From NCBI GenBank assembly GCA_002319795.1, contig DCFU01000023.1, forward strand, positions 36,738 to 100,737: 64,000 nucleotides of DNA, read 5' to 3'. The position numbers were made by a program, and so were the translations under genes. The stretch comes from Megamonas sp. UBA1796. GTDB taxonomy: Bacteria > Bacillota > Negativicutes > Selenomonadales > Selenomonadaceae. Under the pieces are notes generated by a model. That model searched no databases. It was not told the DNA's origin and saw only the letters and a list, made by a program, of their open reading frames with translations. Below, in pieces: positions 1-8,277 of the stretch (position 1 is the first letter of the stretch; each line of letters begins with the position of its first letter).

Positions 1-2
1 AA

Positions 3-536
3 ATCATAAAAACACCGTGCGCGGACTGCAACGGAACCGGTAAGAAGCGTGTACGCCGTAAAATCAATGTCAAGATCCCGGCTGGTGTAGACCAGGGCTC
101 ACGCATTCGTGTGGGTGGCGGCGGCGAAGCGGGTGTGCGCGGCGGTGGAAATGGAGATCTTTATGTTTATATCTTTGTGAAGCCGCATAAGCTCTTTAAA
201 CGTGAAGGTACAGATGTGCTCTGCGAGGTGCCGGTTTCTTTCGTGCAGGCGGCTCTTGGAGATACGGTGGAGGTACCGACGCTGGATGGCAAGGTGGAGA
301 TGAAAATCCCGGCAGGCATACAGTCAGGGGCAGTACTGCGCCTTAAGGCGAGAGGAATCCCCTTACTGCGTGGCAATGGACGCGGCGACCAGCATGTACG
401 TATTAAAGTGCTTACGCCGCAAAAGCTTTCTTCGAAGCAGAAGACCCTTTTACAGGAATTTGGCGAGCTTTGCGGGGAGAATGTAAATCCGGAACAAAAG
501 AGCTGGAAGGATTCTGTCAAAAAGTTTTTCAGCTGA
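3..536 (+). CDS. dnaJ: chaperone DnaJ, C-terminal part (5' truncated by window)
   Basis: The reading frame is open from base 3, so the gene starts upstream of the window. It opens inside the zinc-finger region, with the last Cys motif (PCADCNGTG) visible, followed by the two substrate-binding beta domains and the dimerisation tail. DnaJ is the Hsp40 co-chaperone that delivers unfolded proteins to DnaK and stimulates its ATPase. The glycine-rich stretch after KIPAGVDQG and the GDL-Y-hydrophobic pattern are typical of the family. The zinc region being present marks a true DnaJ rather than CbpA. A sigma-A promoter and a hairpin lie between it and prmA. Confidence 0.95.
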   Translation: MIKTPCADCNGTGKKRVRRKINVKIPAGVDQGSRIRVGGGGEAGVRGGGNGDLYVYIFVKPHKLFKREGTDVLCEVPVSFVQAALGDTVEVPTLDGKVEMKIPAGIQSGAVLRLKARGIPLLRGNGRGDQHVRIKVLTPQKLSSKQKTLLQEFGELCGENVNPEQKSWKDSVKKFFS

Positions 537-547
537 AGAAATTTCGT

Positions 548-576
548 TTGTACAAAATTTACATATAGCATATAAT
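548..576 (+). promoter_or_regulatory. sigma-A type promoter upstream of prmA
   Basis: TTGTAC at 548-553, a 17-base spacer and TATAAT at 571-576. A transcript would start near 583 and run straight into the hairpin at 598-633. Confidence 0.55.
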
Positions 577-597
577 GAAATCAAAGATAGAGGATAA

Positions 598-633
598 GCC
601 GAGGCGAACATTGCTCTCGGCCTTGTCTTTTTT
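598..633 (+). terminator. dnaJ terminator or prmA leader hairpin
   Basis: GCCGAG at 598-603 pairs with CTCGGC at 616-621, with a 12-base loop, followed by CTTGTCTTTTTT. It can end dnaJ transcription. It also lies only about 15 bases downstream of the predicted start from the 548-576 promoter, so it could attenuate prmA. Confidence 0.6.
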
Positions 634-668
634 ACGCTATGTGCCGGAAAATGAAGGAGAGATGTTTT

Positions 669-1610
669 TTGAAGTGGGCCGAAGTCAGTATCAAAACGTC
701 ACATGAGGCAACGGAGCTTGTTGCAGAGATTTTTCATGACCTTGGTGCTTCGGGGGTCGTCATCGAGGATCCGGAACTTTTGAATGATTATATTCACTCC
801 GGACTTTGGGATTATACGGATATTCCTGAGGCCAAGGATATTGAGGTCGTAACGGTCAAGGCATATTTGCCGGTAGATGATGAGCTCGACGATAAGATGC
901 GTGTCTTCAAAAAAGAGGTTGATGCTTTGGTGGCTCGCAACGTCGACAGGGGGCCGGGAGATATCTCTTGCAATGAGATACAGGATGAAGATTGGTCGGA
1001 GAACTGGAAGCAGTATTTCCATACAGAGAAGGTCGGAGACATTATTGTGATCAAGCCGGCCTGGGAACAATATGAGGCCGGTCCGGATGATATTGTAGTT
1101 GAAATGGATCCAGGGGCTGCCTTTGGTACAGGTACACATCCTACAACATCTATGTGCATACGGGAACTTGAGGAGATTGTACGTGGCGGCATGGAGGTGT
1201 TCGATGTTGGGACTGGTTCCGGCATACTTGCTATAACTGCAGTCGTACTGGGGGCGGCGAAAGTTACGGCGGTAGATTATGACGAAACGGCGCTCAAGGC
1301 TGCCAGGAAGAATATTGTGCAGAATCAGGTGGAGGACAGGATTACAATCGGACGGAGTGACTTGCTTAAACAGGTCGACGGTAAAGCCGATCTTATCATC
1401 GCAAACATCATCGCGGATATTGTTATCCGTTTGTTTGACGAGCTGGAAGCACATCTCAAGCCCAACGGTATACTGCTCGCAAGCGGCATTATAGGCGATC
1501 GTATTGCCGATGTTACCGAGTCGGCTCTCGCGCACGGATTTGTCATTGAAAAAGTGACTGAAGAAAAGGACTGGGCGGCTATGCGCATCCGCCTTGCTGG
1601 TAAAAAATGA
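669..1610 (+). CDS. prmA: ribosomal protein L11 methyltransferase
   Basis: PrmA trimethylates ribosomal protein L11 using S-adenosylmethionine. I place the start at TTG 669 (MKWAEVSIKT, the usual family start), 8 bases after AAGGAGA at 654-660; in-frame ATG 651 overlaps that site and is less likely. The product is 313 residues, normal for the family. It shows DPGAAFGTGTHPTT (about 147-160), the SAM loop FDVGTGSGILA (about 178-188) and NIIADI further on. The stop overlaps rsmE by 4 bases, so the two are translationally coupled. Confidence 0.95.
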   Translation: MKWAEVSIKTSHEATELVAEIFHDLGASGVVIEDPELLNDYIHSGLWDYTDIPEAKDIEVVTVKAYLPVDDELDDKMRVFKKEVDALVARNVDRGPGDISCNEIQDEDWSENWKQYFHTEKVGDIIVIKPAWEQYEAGPDDIVVEMDPGAAFGTGTHPTTSMCIRELEEIVRGGMEVFDVGTGSGILAITAVVLGAAKVTAVDYDETALKAARKNIVQNQVEDRITIGRSDLLKQVDGKADLIIANIIADIVIRLFDELEAHLKPNGILLASGIIGDRIADVTESALAHGFVIEKVTEEKDWAAMRIRLAGKK

Positions 1611-2386
1611 GACGGCTGTTCCTCACAGAAAGTCTTGCAGATGAGATTGCCATAACAGGTCCGGACGCGCATCATCTTATGCATGTCCTGCGTGCGAGGG
1701 CGGGACAGCATTTTCTTGTCGTCGATGCCGAAGGACATATGGCAGAAGCTGAGATTACAGCATTCTCGGAAAAACAGGTGCGCATGCGCCGTGTTGCGGA
1801 CATCGAGGCAAACACGGATTCTCCTGTGGAACTTGTGCTTGCACAGTGCCTGCCAAAGGCGGATAAGATGGATTTCATCGTACAGAAGGCTGTGGAGCTT
1901 GGGGCTGTATCCGTACAGCCGCTCAGAAGCGCAAATTGTGTGGTGAAATATGATGAGGCGAAGGCTGCTGCGCGCGTCGGGAAGTGGCAAAAAATAGCGG
2001 ATGAAGCTGCTAAGCAGTGCGGGCGTACACGGCTTCTTACTGTAGAACCTGTAAGGAATTTAAAGGTGTGGCTGCAGGGTGCATTGGCTGAAGAGCGAAA
2101 GGCTGGAACTGCACTGCTGTTGTGTTATGAGAATGAGCAGCAGCAGGCGATCAAAGCATATTTGCGGCGATCTGGTGCTGTGCGTTTTATAATGATTATC
2201 GGACCGGAGGGCGGCTTTACCCCCCAGGAGGCGGCTTTTGCAGCCTCTTGCGGCGCTGTCAGCGTTGCCCTCGGGCCTCGTATACTGCGTGCTGAAACAG
2301 CAGCACTGGCAGCTCTGTCGGTTGTGCAGTATGAAAAAGGAGATTTAGGCGGCAGGTGCTTTAGCAAAGATGAAGCGGAGGAATAG
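1607..2386 (+). CDS. rsmE: 16S rRNA (uracil(1498)-N3)-methyltransferase
   Basis: A 259-residue SPOUT-class methyltransferase that modifies U1498 of 16S rRNA. An N-terminal PUA-like part (RRLFLTESLADE) is followed by the knotted SAM domain, with IGPEGGF and LGPRILRAETA near the C terminus, the family signatures. ATG 1607 overlaps the prmA stop (ATGA). The prmA-rsmE-mtaB order is common in Firmicutes. Confidence 0.95.
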   Translation: MRRLFLTESLADEIAITGPDAHHLMHVLRARAGQHFLVVDAEGHMAEAEITAFSEKQVRMRRVADIEANTDSPVELVLAQCLPKADKMDFIVQKAVELGAVSVQPLRSANCVVKYDEAKAAARVGKWQKIADEAAKQCGRTRLLTVEPVRNLKVWLQGALAEERKAGTALLLCYENEQQQAIKAYLRRSGAVRFIMIIGPEGGFTPQEAAFAASCGAVSVALGPRILRAETAALAALSVVQYEKGDLGGRCFSKDEAEE

Positions 2387-2439
2387 CTTCCTTTTCAGGA
2401 AGTGAAGGAAACTGCGCCCTGGAAGGAGTAAATCATAAT

Positions 2440-3750
2440 TTGCCAAAAGTTGCATTAACAACATTGGGATGTAAGGTCAATCAATTCGAGACGGAAACCA
2501 TGGAGGGGTTGTTTAAGCAAAAAGGATATGAGATTGTTCACTTTGATGTGCCGGCAGACTTTTATATTATCAATACCTGCTCGGTTACAAGCCTTGGTGA
2601 GAAAAAATCCCGGCAGCTTATTCATAGGGCTGCACGGCTTAATAAGAATGCGGTTATTGCCGTTACTGGCTGCTATGCACAGCTTGCACCGGAGACATTG
2701 AAGGCAATCGATGGGGTACGTGTGGTAATTGGCACCAGAGAACGTGCGCATATTGTGGAACTTGTTGAACGGGCCGCTACGGAGCAGGGTATTGTGAGCA
2801 AGGTCACCAATATCATGGAGGCCAGCGAGTTTGAGGATATTCCTCTTTTTGGCGCGCCGGAGCGTACACGCGCATTTTTGAAAATTCAGGAAGGATGCAC
2901 GAATTTTTGTTCCTATTGTATTATTCCTTATGCGCGGGGCCCTCTGCGTTCGCGTCGTCTGGAGCGGGTGCTTTCTGAGGCAGAGAAACTTGTCGCGGCA
3001 GGCTTTAAGGAAATTGTGCTCACAGGTATCCATTTGGGAGCTTACGGCCGTGACCTGGCGGCGAATGTTACGCTCACAGATGCGGCCCGTGCCGTGCTTT
3101 CAGTTGGAGGCCTAAGACGTTTGCGTCTGGGGTCTTTGGAGTCCATTGAACTTTCACCGGAGTTGTTTACGCTTATCTGCAATGACAAACGTTTTTGCCG
3201 GCACCTCCATCTGCCTTTGCAGGCAGGCTCAGATGAGATACTTCGGGCAATGAACCGCCACTACGATACAACAGAGTTTGCCAGACTTATTCATCATGTG
3301 GAGAATTCCGTACCGGGCATAGCGGTTTCTACAGATCTTATCGTGGGTTTTCCAGGCGAAACAGAAGAGCTGTTTCAAAAGAGTCTTGCTTTTGTTGATG
3401 GGATGGATTTTGCGCGTATGCATATATTCCCGTATTCGCCTCGTGCGGGAACACCCGCAGCGGTTATGCCATCGCAGGTGCCGGAGCCGATAAAGAAGGA
3501 ACGCGTGCACCGCATGCAGCAGCTGGCTGACAGGAAAGCGGCCGCATTTCATGCGGGCTTTATCGGCCGTACGGTTGAAGTGTTATTTGAAACAAACCAT
3601 ACGGGGATTGCCGATGGTCTTACGGGAAACTATATCCGTGTTTATACGGATGCACCTGTTACGGACGGCGAGATGTATGAGGTCCGTTTGGAGCGCATTT
3701 ATAGGGACGGCGTCTGGGGAAATCCGGTAGGATGCGTTTCCCTATCATAA
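2440..3750 (+). CDS. mtaB: tRNA t6A37 methylthiotransferase MtaB
   Basis: A radical-SAM enzyme that converts t6A to ms2t6A at tRNA position 37. The 436-residue protein has the N-terminal MTTase domain with Cys11, Cys47 and Cys78 (cluster 2 ligands), then the radical-SAM motif CTNFCSYC (Cys153, 157, 160) and a C-terminal TRAM domain. The start is TTG 2440, 11 bases after GGAAGGAG at 2421-2428. The N-terminal sequence PKVALTTLGCKVNQFE is typical of MtaB rather than MiaB or RimO. Confidence 0.95.
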   Translation: MPKVALTTLGCKVNQFETETMEGLFKQKGYEIVHFDVPADFYIINTCSVTSLGEKKSRQLIHRAARLNKNAVIAVTGCYAQLAPETLKAIDGVRVVIGTRERAHIVELVERAATEQGIVSKVTNIMEASEFEDIPLFGAPERTRAFLKIQEGCTNFCSYCIIPYARGPLRSRRLERVLSEAEKLVAAGFKEIVLTGIHLGAYGRDLAANVTLTDAARAVLSVGGLRRLRLGSLESIELSPELFTLICNDKRFCRHLHLPLQAGSDEILRAMNRHYDTTEFARLIHHVENSVPGIAVSTDLIVGFPGETEELFQKSLAFVDGMDFARMHIFPYSPRAGTPAAVMPSQVPEPIKKERVHRMQQLADRKAAAFHAGFIGRTVEVLFETNHTGIADGLTGNYIRVYTDAPVTDGEMYEVRLERIYRDGVWGNPVGCVSLS

Positions 3751-3766
3751 AAGTTTTATTTTTTGC

Positions 3767-3792
3767 AGGGATTTTTGCTGGAAGGCACGAAT
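3767..3792 (+). promoter_or_regulatory. SigH-like promoter element upstream of HIT gene
   Basis: AGGGATT at 3767-3773, 12 bases, then CACGAAT at 3786-3792, preceded by GC. It fits AGGAxxx-N11/12-RnnGAAT except for A to G at position 4 and C for R. No TTGACA/TATAAT promoter is visible in this gap. It is one of a family of similar elements in the window. Confidence 0.45.
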
Positions 3793-3831
3793 TGAATAAT
3801 TAGCGTTATGCATAGAGGGGAGGTGCACAAA

Positions 3832-4179
3832 ATGGCAGATTGTATTTTTTGCAAGATAGCCCAGAAGGAGATTACGTCGGCTTTGCTTTATGAAGATAAT
3901 GGTGTAGTTGCCTTTAAGGATCTTGAACCGCAAGCCCCTGTGCATGTTCTGATAATTCCGAAGAAACATATCGCGAGCCTGCTCGTTGCTTGCCCGGAGG
4001 ACAGGGCACTTATCGCGCATATCACCTGTGAAGTCATCCCGAAGCTTGCCCGTGAGCTTGGTGTGGCAGAGAAAGGTTTTCGTGTTGTGGTGAATACGGG
4101 TGAGGAAGGCGGGCAGAGCGTAAAACATCTACATTTCCATCTCTTGGGAGGGCGTTCTATGCAGTGGCCGCCAGGCTGA
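3832..4179 (+). CDS. HIT family (HINT-type) nucleotide-binding protein
   Basis: A 115-residue histidine-triad protein that hydrolyses purine nucleoside phosphoramidates or related AMP conjugates. The start MADCIFCKIA and the triad HLHFHLLGGR near the C terminus are diagnostic. ATG 3832 has GGGGAGGTG at 3817-3825; upstream in-frame ATG 3808 precedes that site and is rejected. The Cys pair in CIFC is usual in HINT proteins. Stop at 4179, followed within ten bases by the rpsU promoter. Confidence 0.93.
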   Translation: MADCIFCKIAQKEITSALLYEDNGVVAFKDLEPQAPVHVLIIPKKHIASLLVACPEDRALIAHITCEVIPKLARELGVAEKGFRVVVNTGEEGGQSVKHLHFHLLGGRSMQWPPG

Positions 4180-4185
4180 TATTTG

Positions 4186-4215
4186 TTGACACATAACGAG
4201 CCTTTCATGTATAAT
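4186..4215 (+). promoter_or_regulatory. strong sigma-A promoter for rpsU-yqeY
   Basis: Perfect TTGACA at 4186-4191 and perfect TATAAT at 4210-4215 with an 18-base spacer, 57 bases upstream of rpsU. Confidence 0.85.
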
Positions 4216-4271
4216 GTTAAGGTGTAGTCGTGTAATACACTCCCAAGTCAATTGGAGGGGGGGAAGAATAG

Positions 4272-4454
4272 ATGGCAAACGAAGTAAAAGTTGGTAAAAA
4301 TGAGACAATCGATAGTGCTCTCCGCAGATTTAAGCGTACTTGCCAGAAGGCGGGTACATTAGCTGAGGTCAGGAAACGTGAACATTATGAGAAACCGAGT
4401 GTTAAACGCAAGAAGAAGTCTGAGGCGGCGCGTAAGCGTAAATTCAGAGCATAA
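4272..4454 (+). CDS. rpsU: 30S ribosomal protein S21
   Basis: A 60-residue, strongly basic protein (EVKVGKNETIDSALRRFKR start, KRKKKSEAARKRKFRA end). S21 helps mRNA base pairing at the 30S anti-Shine-Dalgarno region. GGAGGGGGG at 4253-4261 is its ribosome site. It has its own consensus promoter and is followed by yqeY after 27 bases, the usual Firmicute pair. Confidence 0.97.
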   Translation: MANEVKVGKNETIDSALRRFKRTCQKAGTLAEVRKREHYEKPSVKRKKKSEAARKRKFRA

Positions 4455-4481
4455 TTCTTAATTTAACGGAGGTAAGGCAGC

Positions 4482-4937
4482 ATGTCGCTAAAAGAACAAC
4501 TTACAGAAGACATGAAAACGGCTATGAAGGCAAAGGAAGCAGGGAAGCAGCGACTTGCTGTGATTCGCATGGTACGCTCGGCTATACGCCAACAGGAAAT
4601 CGACGGTACAAAAAAGGCGCTTGAGGACGATGATGTTATTGCTATTATAGGCAAAGAGGTCAAGATGCGCCGTGATTCTATCGAAGAATTTAAAAAAGGC
4701 GGCCGTGAGGATCTGGTGACGCAGACCGAGGCTGAAATTGCTGTATTGATGCCGTATTTGCCGCAGCAGCTTTCGGAGGGTGAAGTCCGTGTGCTTGTAA
4801 AAGAAGCTATGGAAAAGAGCGGAGCAAGTTCACCGAAAGATATGGGCAAGGTCATGGGTCAGTTGATGCCGAAGGTAAAAGGTCGTGCAGATGGCAAGCT
4901 TGTCAATACCATCGTTCGTGAAATGTTGAATGCATAA
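4482..4937 (+). CDS. yqeY: GatB/YqeY domain protein
   Basis: 151 residues, all helical, with the YqeY fold related to the tail of the GatB amidotransferase subunit (SLKEQLTEDMKTAMKAKE start; LMPYLPQQLSEGEV in the middle; KGRADGKLVN near the end). The precise role is unknown; it is thought to contact tRNA. It is co-transcribed with rpsU and ended by the hairpin at 4944-4984. Confidence 0.93.
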   Translation: MSLKEQLTEDMKTAMKAKEAGKQRLAVIRMVRSAIRQQEIDGTKKALEDDDVIAIIGKEVKMRRDSIEEFKKGGREDLVTQTEAEIAVLMPYLPQQLSEGEVRVLVKEAMEKSGASSPKDMGKVMGQLMPKVKGRADGKLVNTIVREMLNA

Positions 4938-4943
4938 AGATTT

Positions 4944-4984
4944 AAAATGGTTAGCAGCTTTAGAAGAGTTGCTGACCATTTTTT
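4944..4984 (+). terminator. terminator after yqeY
   Basis: AATGGTTAGCAGC pairs with GTTGCTGACCATT (two G-U or mismatched positions) and is followed by TTTTTATTT. Confidence 0.75.
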
Positions 4985-5075
4985 ATTTAAATCCTTGTAT
5001 TATAAAATAAGCATCGGACATCGGAAAATGCACGGAAGATTAAAGAGCCCTTGAATAATATTCCCAGTGGTTTGC

Positions 5076-5101
5076 AGGGATTTTTCAGCAGGATATGGAA
5101 T
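5076..5101 (+). promoter_or_regulatory. SigH-like promoter element upstream of nfeD-floA operon
   Basis: AGGGATT at 5076-5082, 12 bases, ATGGAAT at 5095-5101, preceded by GC. The last seven bases match RnnGAAT exactly. No sigma-A promoter was found for this operon. Confidence 0.5.
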
Positions 5102-5138
5102 TCTATAAGTGGAGAGTGAATCGGGAAGGAGGGTATTT

Positions 5139-5774
5139 ATGGATTTTGTGGGAGTACCAATTTTACAGATGCTTTTACTGGTCATCATTTTCCTGTCAAT
5201 CCTTGTAGAAGTCAAAACAGGCGGTATGGGCGGCGGAGCGCTCTTAGGCCTGGTTGCTGCAGGTGTTTTTTTTGGCAGTCAGTATGTAAAGGGACTGGTG
5301 AGTTTTTATCAGATTGCGATTTTTCTTGCAGGTATACTCTGCGTCGTAATTGAGGTGCTCATGCCTACAATCGGTTTGTTTGCAGGCATTGGCGTGGCTG
5401 CGATGCTATATAGTGTCGTACTGGCGCTCGGTGGCGATATCAACGCGATTTATGCAATGCTGGCGTCTTTTGTACTGTCTGCCATACTGTTTGCGCTTAT
5501 GGTGAAGAAACTTCCGTCGAGCCGTTTGTGGAAAAAAATTGTGCTGAGTGATCAGTCTACGACAGCGCGCGGCTATGTAAGTGCCGAGGCAAGGAATGAG
5601 CTTATCGGCCGTGAAGGGGAAGTCGTTACAGAGCTTCGTCCATCCGGTTCGATTTTGCTGGATGGTTCACCCGTAGATGTTGTATCTGAAGGAGCTTTCC
5701 TGAAAAAAGGGGAACGTGTACGTGTGGTTTCGGTAAATGGGAGCCGTGTTGTGGTCAGAAAAATTGAAGAATAA
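5139..5774 (+). CDS. NfeD family membrane protein
   Basis: 211 residues. About four hydrophobic helices occupy residues 5-125, followed by a soluble C-terminal OB-fold domain (GREGEVVTELRPSG to SRVVVRKIEE). NfeD proteins partner with flotillins in membrane microdomains, and floA follows after 17 bases. ATG 5139 has AAGGAGGG at 5126-5133; the ATG 30 bases upstream lacks a site. This is the short form without the N-terminal serine-protease domain. Confidence 0.9.
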   Translation: MDFVGVPILQMLLLVIIFLSILVEVKTGGMGGGALLGLVAAGVFFGSQYVKGLVSFYQIAIFLAGILCVVIEVLMPTIGLFAGIGVAAMLYSVVLALGGDINAIYAMLASFVLSAILFALMVKKLPSSRLWKKIVLSDQSTTARGYVSAEARNELIGREGEVVTELRPSGSILLDGSPVDVVSEGAFLKKGERVRVVSVNGSRVVVRKIEE

Positions 5775-5791
5775 TACAGAGGGGTGTTTTT

Positions 5792-6790
5792 ATGGGAACA
5801 TTGATTGGTTCCGGATTTATTTTGGTACTCGTCATTGCGGGTAGTATGATATTCCTGCATTTTGTACCGTTGGGACTTTGGATTTCTGCTATGGCAGCGA
5901 ATGTGTCCGTGGGTATTTTTACTCTTGTGGGTATGCGGATGCGCCGTGTACCGCCAGTAAAGATTGTTATGCCGTTGATCAAGGCAAATAAGGCAGGTCT
6001 CGATGTGAATGTCAATCAGCTGGAAGCGCATTATCTTGCGGGAGGCAATGTGGATAAGGTAATTGATGCGTTGATTGCCGCACATCGTGCAGAGATTCCA
6101 TTGCCGTTTGAGCGTTCGGCAGCTATTGACCTGGCTGGACGTGATGTGCTTGAGGCTGTGCAGATGAGCGTAAATCCAAAGGTCATTGAGACGCCGGTTG
6201 TTTCTGCTGTGGCGAAAAATGGCATTGAACTTAAAATCAAAGCCCGTGTGACTGTACGTGCCAATATTGATCGTCTGGTAGGCGGTGCCGGGGAACCGAC
6301 GATTATTGCACGTGTTGGTGAGGGCATTGTTACCACGGTGGGTTCGTCAGAAAAGCATACAGATGTGCTTGAGAGCCCGGATGATATTTCAAAGACGGTT
6401 CTTGGCAAGGGACTTGATGCGGGAACGGCGTTTGAAATCCTTTCTATTGATATCGCTGATGTCGATGTGGGACGTAATATCGGGGCGGAGCTTCTTACAG
6501 ACCAGGCAGAGGCTGATAAACGTATTGCGCAGGCCAGAGCCGAGGAACGCCGGGCTATGGCTGTGGCGAAGGAGCAGGAGATGAAAGCCTATACGCAGGA
6601 AATGGAGGCAAAGGTGGTTGAAGCACAGGCCGAGGTGCCACATGCTTTTGCTGCGGCACTCAGGGAAGGCAAACTGGGTGTTATGGACTACTATAACCTT
6701 AACAATATCAAGGCAGATACCGATATGCGCGATGCTATCAGCCGTTCGGGCAGTGGAGAGTCTTTAAAGGCTACACCTCCGGTGAAATGA
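5792..6790 (+). CDS. floA: flotillin-like protein FloA
   Basis: 332 residues, the family length. An N-terminal membrane segment (about 5-50) precedes a PHB/SPFH domain (about 60-230) and a coiled-coil rich in Ala and Glu (DQAEADKRIAQARAEERRAM). The C-terminal part LGVMDYYNLNNIKADTDMR is highly typical of FloA/YqfA. FloA scaffolds functional membrane microdomains on the cytoplasmic side. Ribosome site GAGGGG at 5779-5784. It is co-transcribed with nfeD upstream and with an unknown protein whose start is one base past the stop. Confidence 0.95.
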   Translation: MGTLIGSGFILVLVIAGSMIFLHFVPLGLWISAMAANVSVGIFTLVGMRMRRVPPVKIVMPLIKANKAGLDVNVNQLEAHYLAGGNVDKVIDALIAAHRAEIPLPFERSAAIDLAGRDVLEAVQMSVNPKVIETPVVSAVAKNGIELKIKARVTVRANIDRLVGGAGEPTIIARVGEGIVTTVGSSEKHTDVLESPDDISKTVLGKGLDAGTAFEILSIDIADVDVGRNIGAELLTDQAEADKRIAQARAEERRAMAVAKEQEMKAYTQEMEAKVVEAQAEVPHAFAAALREGKLGVMDYYNLNNIKADTDMRDAISRSGSGESLKATPPVK

Positions 6791-6791
6791 T

Positions 6792-7355
6792 ATGGAAACG
6801 TTATTGACGGTTTTACTGATTATACTGTTCATTTTTGTTACGAATGTGCTGGATAACAAAAAACAAAAGGTTAAGCGGCCACCGCAGCGTACGGAGTTTC
6901 CAGGGGTACCGCCGATACCGCCTAAAATGCCGGCGCCTATGCCTAAGCCGTGGTCACGTGTGCCGGATAAGCAGGAAACATCGAAGCCGGTGGGGTTTGA
7001 GATACCAGAGCTTAAGACGCAAACACGGGCAGAGGATGAGGAAGCTCGCCGCGCAACCGGAACACTTTTCAATGATCAGACGGAGAAGTATGCGCGGGAA
7101 CAGGTAGCAAAAAATAAATATCAGGCGTATCTGGAGGAAAGAAAGCATATAAGGCATATCAAGCAGCAGGAGCAGGAAGATGAACAGGTTGCCTATGAGC
7201 GCGAGGTCAGGCTTTCGGGCTGGAAGACAGTCGAAGGCATACATGTAGATGTGCGCCCCAGGGCGATGATGGATGCAGTTGCTTATGCTATGCTGCTGGG
7301 CAAGCCCAAGGCTTATGAAAACATTATGAGATATGGAGGCTTTCGAAAAACATGA
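6792..7355 (+). CDS. membrane-anchored protein of unknown function in the FloA operon
   Basis: I do not recognise a family. The 187-residue protein has one N-terminal membrane helix (ETLLTVLLIILFIFVTNVL, residues 2-20) followed by lysines, which predicts a cytoplasmic body. Residues 30-55 are proline rich (PPIPPKMPAPMPKP), residues about 80-145 are highly charged and probably coiled-coil, and the tail (AMMDAVAYAMLLGKPKAYENI) looks like a small helical module. It starts one base after the floA stop and overlaps the next gene by 4 bases, so it is tightly bound to the operon. A role with FloA/NfeD microdomains is inference from position and topology. Confidence 0.75.
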   Translation: METLLTVLLIILFIFVTNVLDNKKQKVKRPPQRTEFPGVPPIPPKMPAPMPKPWSRVPDKQETSKPVGFEIPELKTQTRAEDEEARRATGTLFNDQTEKYAREQVAKNKYQAYLEERKHIRHIKQQEQEDEQVAYEREVRLSGWKTVEGIHVDVRPRAMMDAVAYAMLLGKPKAYENIMRYGGFRKT

Positions 7356-8215
7356 TGGAAAAAATCGGCTTCATTGGCACGGGAGTCATGGGAAACAGCA
7401 TGGCGGAACATCTGTTGGCTGCGGGGTATGAACTTACAGTATACACGCGTACGAAGGAAAAGGCCGCAGCGCTTATTCAAAAAGGTGCTTTGTGGGCGGC
7501 ATCGCCGGCGGAGCTTGCTACAGACGTCGATGTGGTGATTTCTATGGTGGGATATCCCAAAGATGTCGAGGAAATTTATCTCGGTGAAAGAGGCGTGCTG
7601 AAGACCAAGAAGGGCGGATATATCGTTGATATGACGACCTCAAGCCCCGCACTGGCTAAAAAGATTTTTGCAGCAGCGGAAAAGATAGGGGTTTGTTCAC
7701 TTGATGCACCGGTATCGGGCGGCGATGTAGGGGCTAAAAATGCTACACTGGCTATTATGGTGGGCGGTGAACGCGAAGCTTTTACTGCACTTTTGCCGAT
7801 GTTTGAAAAAATGGGCAAGGTCATCCGGCATTTCGGAACCGCAGGTTCCGGACAATATACGAAAATGAGCAATCAGATTGCGATTGCCTCCAATATGATG
7901 GGGGTATGCGAGGCAATCGCTTATGCGAAGAAATGCGGCCTTGATGCGCAGGCCGTGCTGGAGACTATTTCGACCGGTGCTGCGGCTTCCTTTTCACTTT
8001 CGAATCTTGCGCCGCGGATGCTGCGAGGGGATGATGCACCGGGCTTTTATATCAAGCATTTTATCAAAGACATGCGCATAGCTCTTGAATCAGCCGATGA
8101 AATGCATCTTGAACTGCCAGGACTCAGACTCGCGAAAAGACTCTATGATGAGCTTGCAAAGCATGGTATGGAAAACTGTGGGACACAGGCGCTTATCCGC
8201 TGGTATATGAAATGA
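7352..8215 (+). CDS. NAD(P)-dependent beta-hydroxyacid dehydrogenase (HIBADH family)
   Basis: 287 residues. The Rossmann motif GFIGTGVMG is at about residues 6-14, the substrate loop DAPVSGGDVGA is near 120, and the catalytic lysine lies in KMSNQIAI. The family includes 3-hydroxyisobutyrate dehydrogenase, tartronate-semialdehyde reductase (GarR) and succinic-semialdehyde reductases; the substrate cannot be read from sequence. ATG 7352 overlaps the preceding stop; ATG 7355 is an alternative. It ends the floA operon before a bidirectional terminator. Confidence 0.9.
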   Translation: MMEKIGFIGTGVMGNSMAEHLLAAGYELTVYTRTKEKAAALIQKGALWAASPAELATDVDVVISMVGYPKDVEEIYLGERGVLKTKKGGYIVDMTTSSPALAKKIFAAAEKIGVCSLDAPVSGGDVGAKNATLAIMVGGEREAFTALLPMFEKMGKVIRHFGTAGSGQYTKMSNQIAIASNMMGVCEAIAYAKKCGLDAQAVLETISTGAAASFSLSNLAPRMLRGDDAPGFYIKHFIKDMRIALESADEMHLELPGLRLAKRLYDELAKHGMENCGTQALIRWYMK

Positions 8216-8234
8216 ATTTACTATAAATACATAA

Positions 8235-8276
8235 ACAGCCGGTTTCTTTGTCATGAAGACAAGGAAGCCGGCTGTT
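8235..8276. terminator. bidirectional terminator between convergent genes
   Basis: ACAGCCGGTTTCTTTGTC pairs with GACAAGGAAGCCGGCTGT with two G-U pairs, flanked by A and T tracts on both sides. It serves the dehydrogenase on the plus strand and gtrA on the minus strand; the gtrA stop sits at its right edge. Confidence 0.85.
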
Positions 8277-8277
8277 T

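Noticed and set aside
699..1535. Long minus-strand frame opposite prmA
   Set aside because: Shadow of prmA: no ribosome site, no family similarity, and composition typical of an antisense frame.
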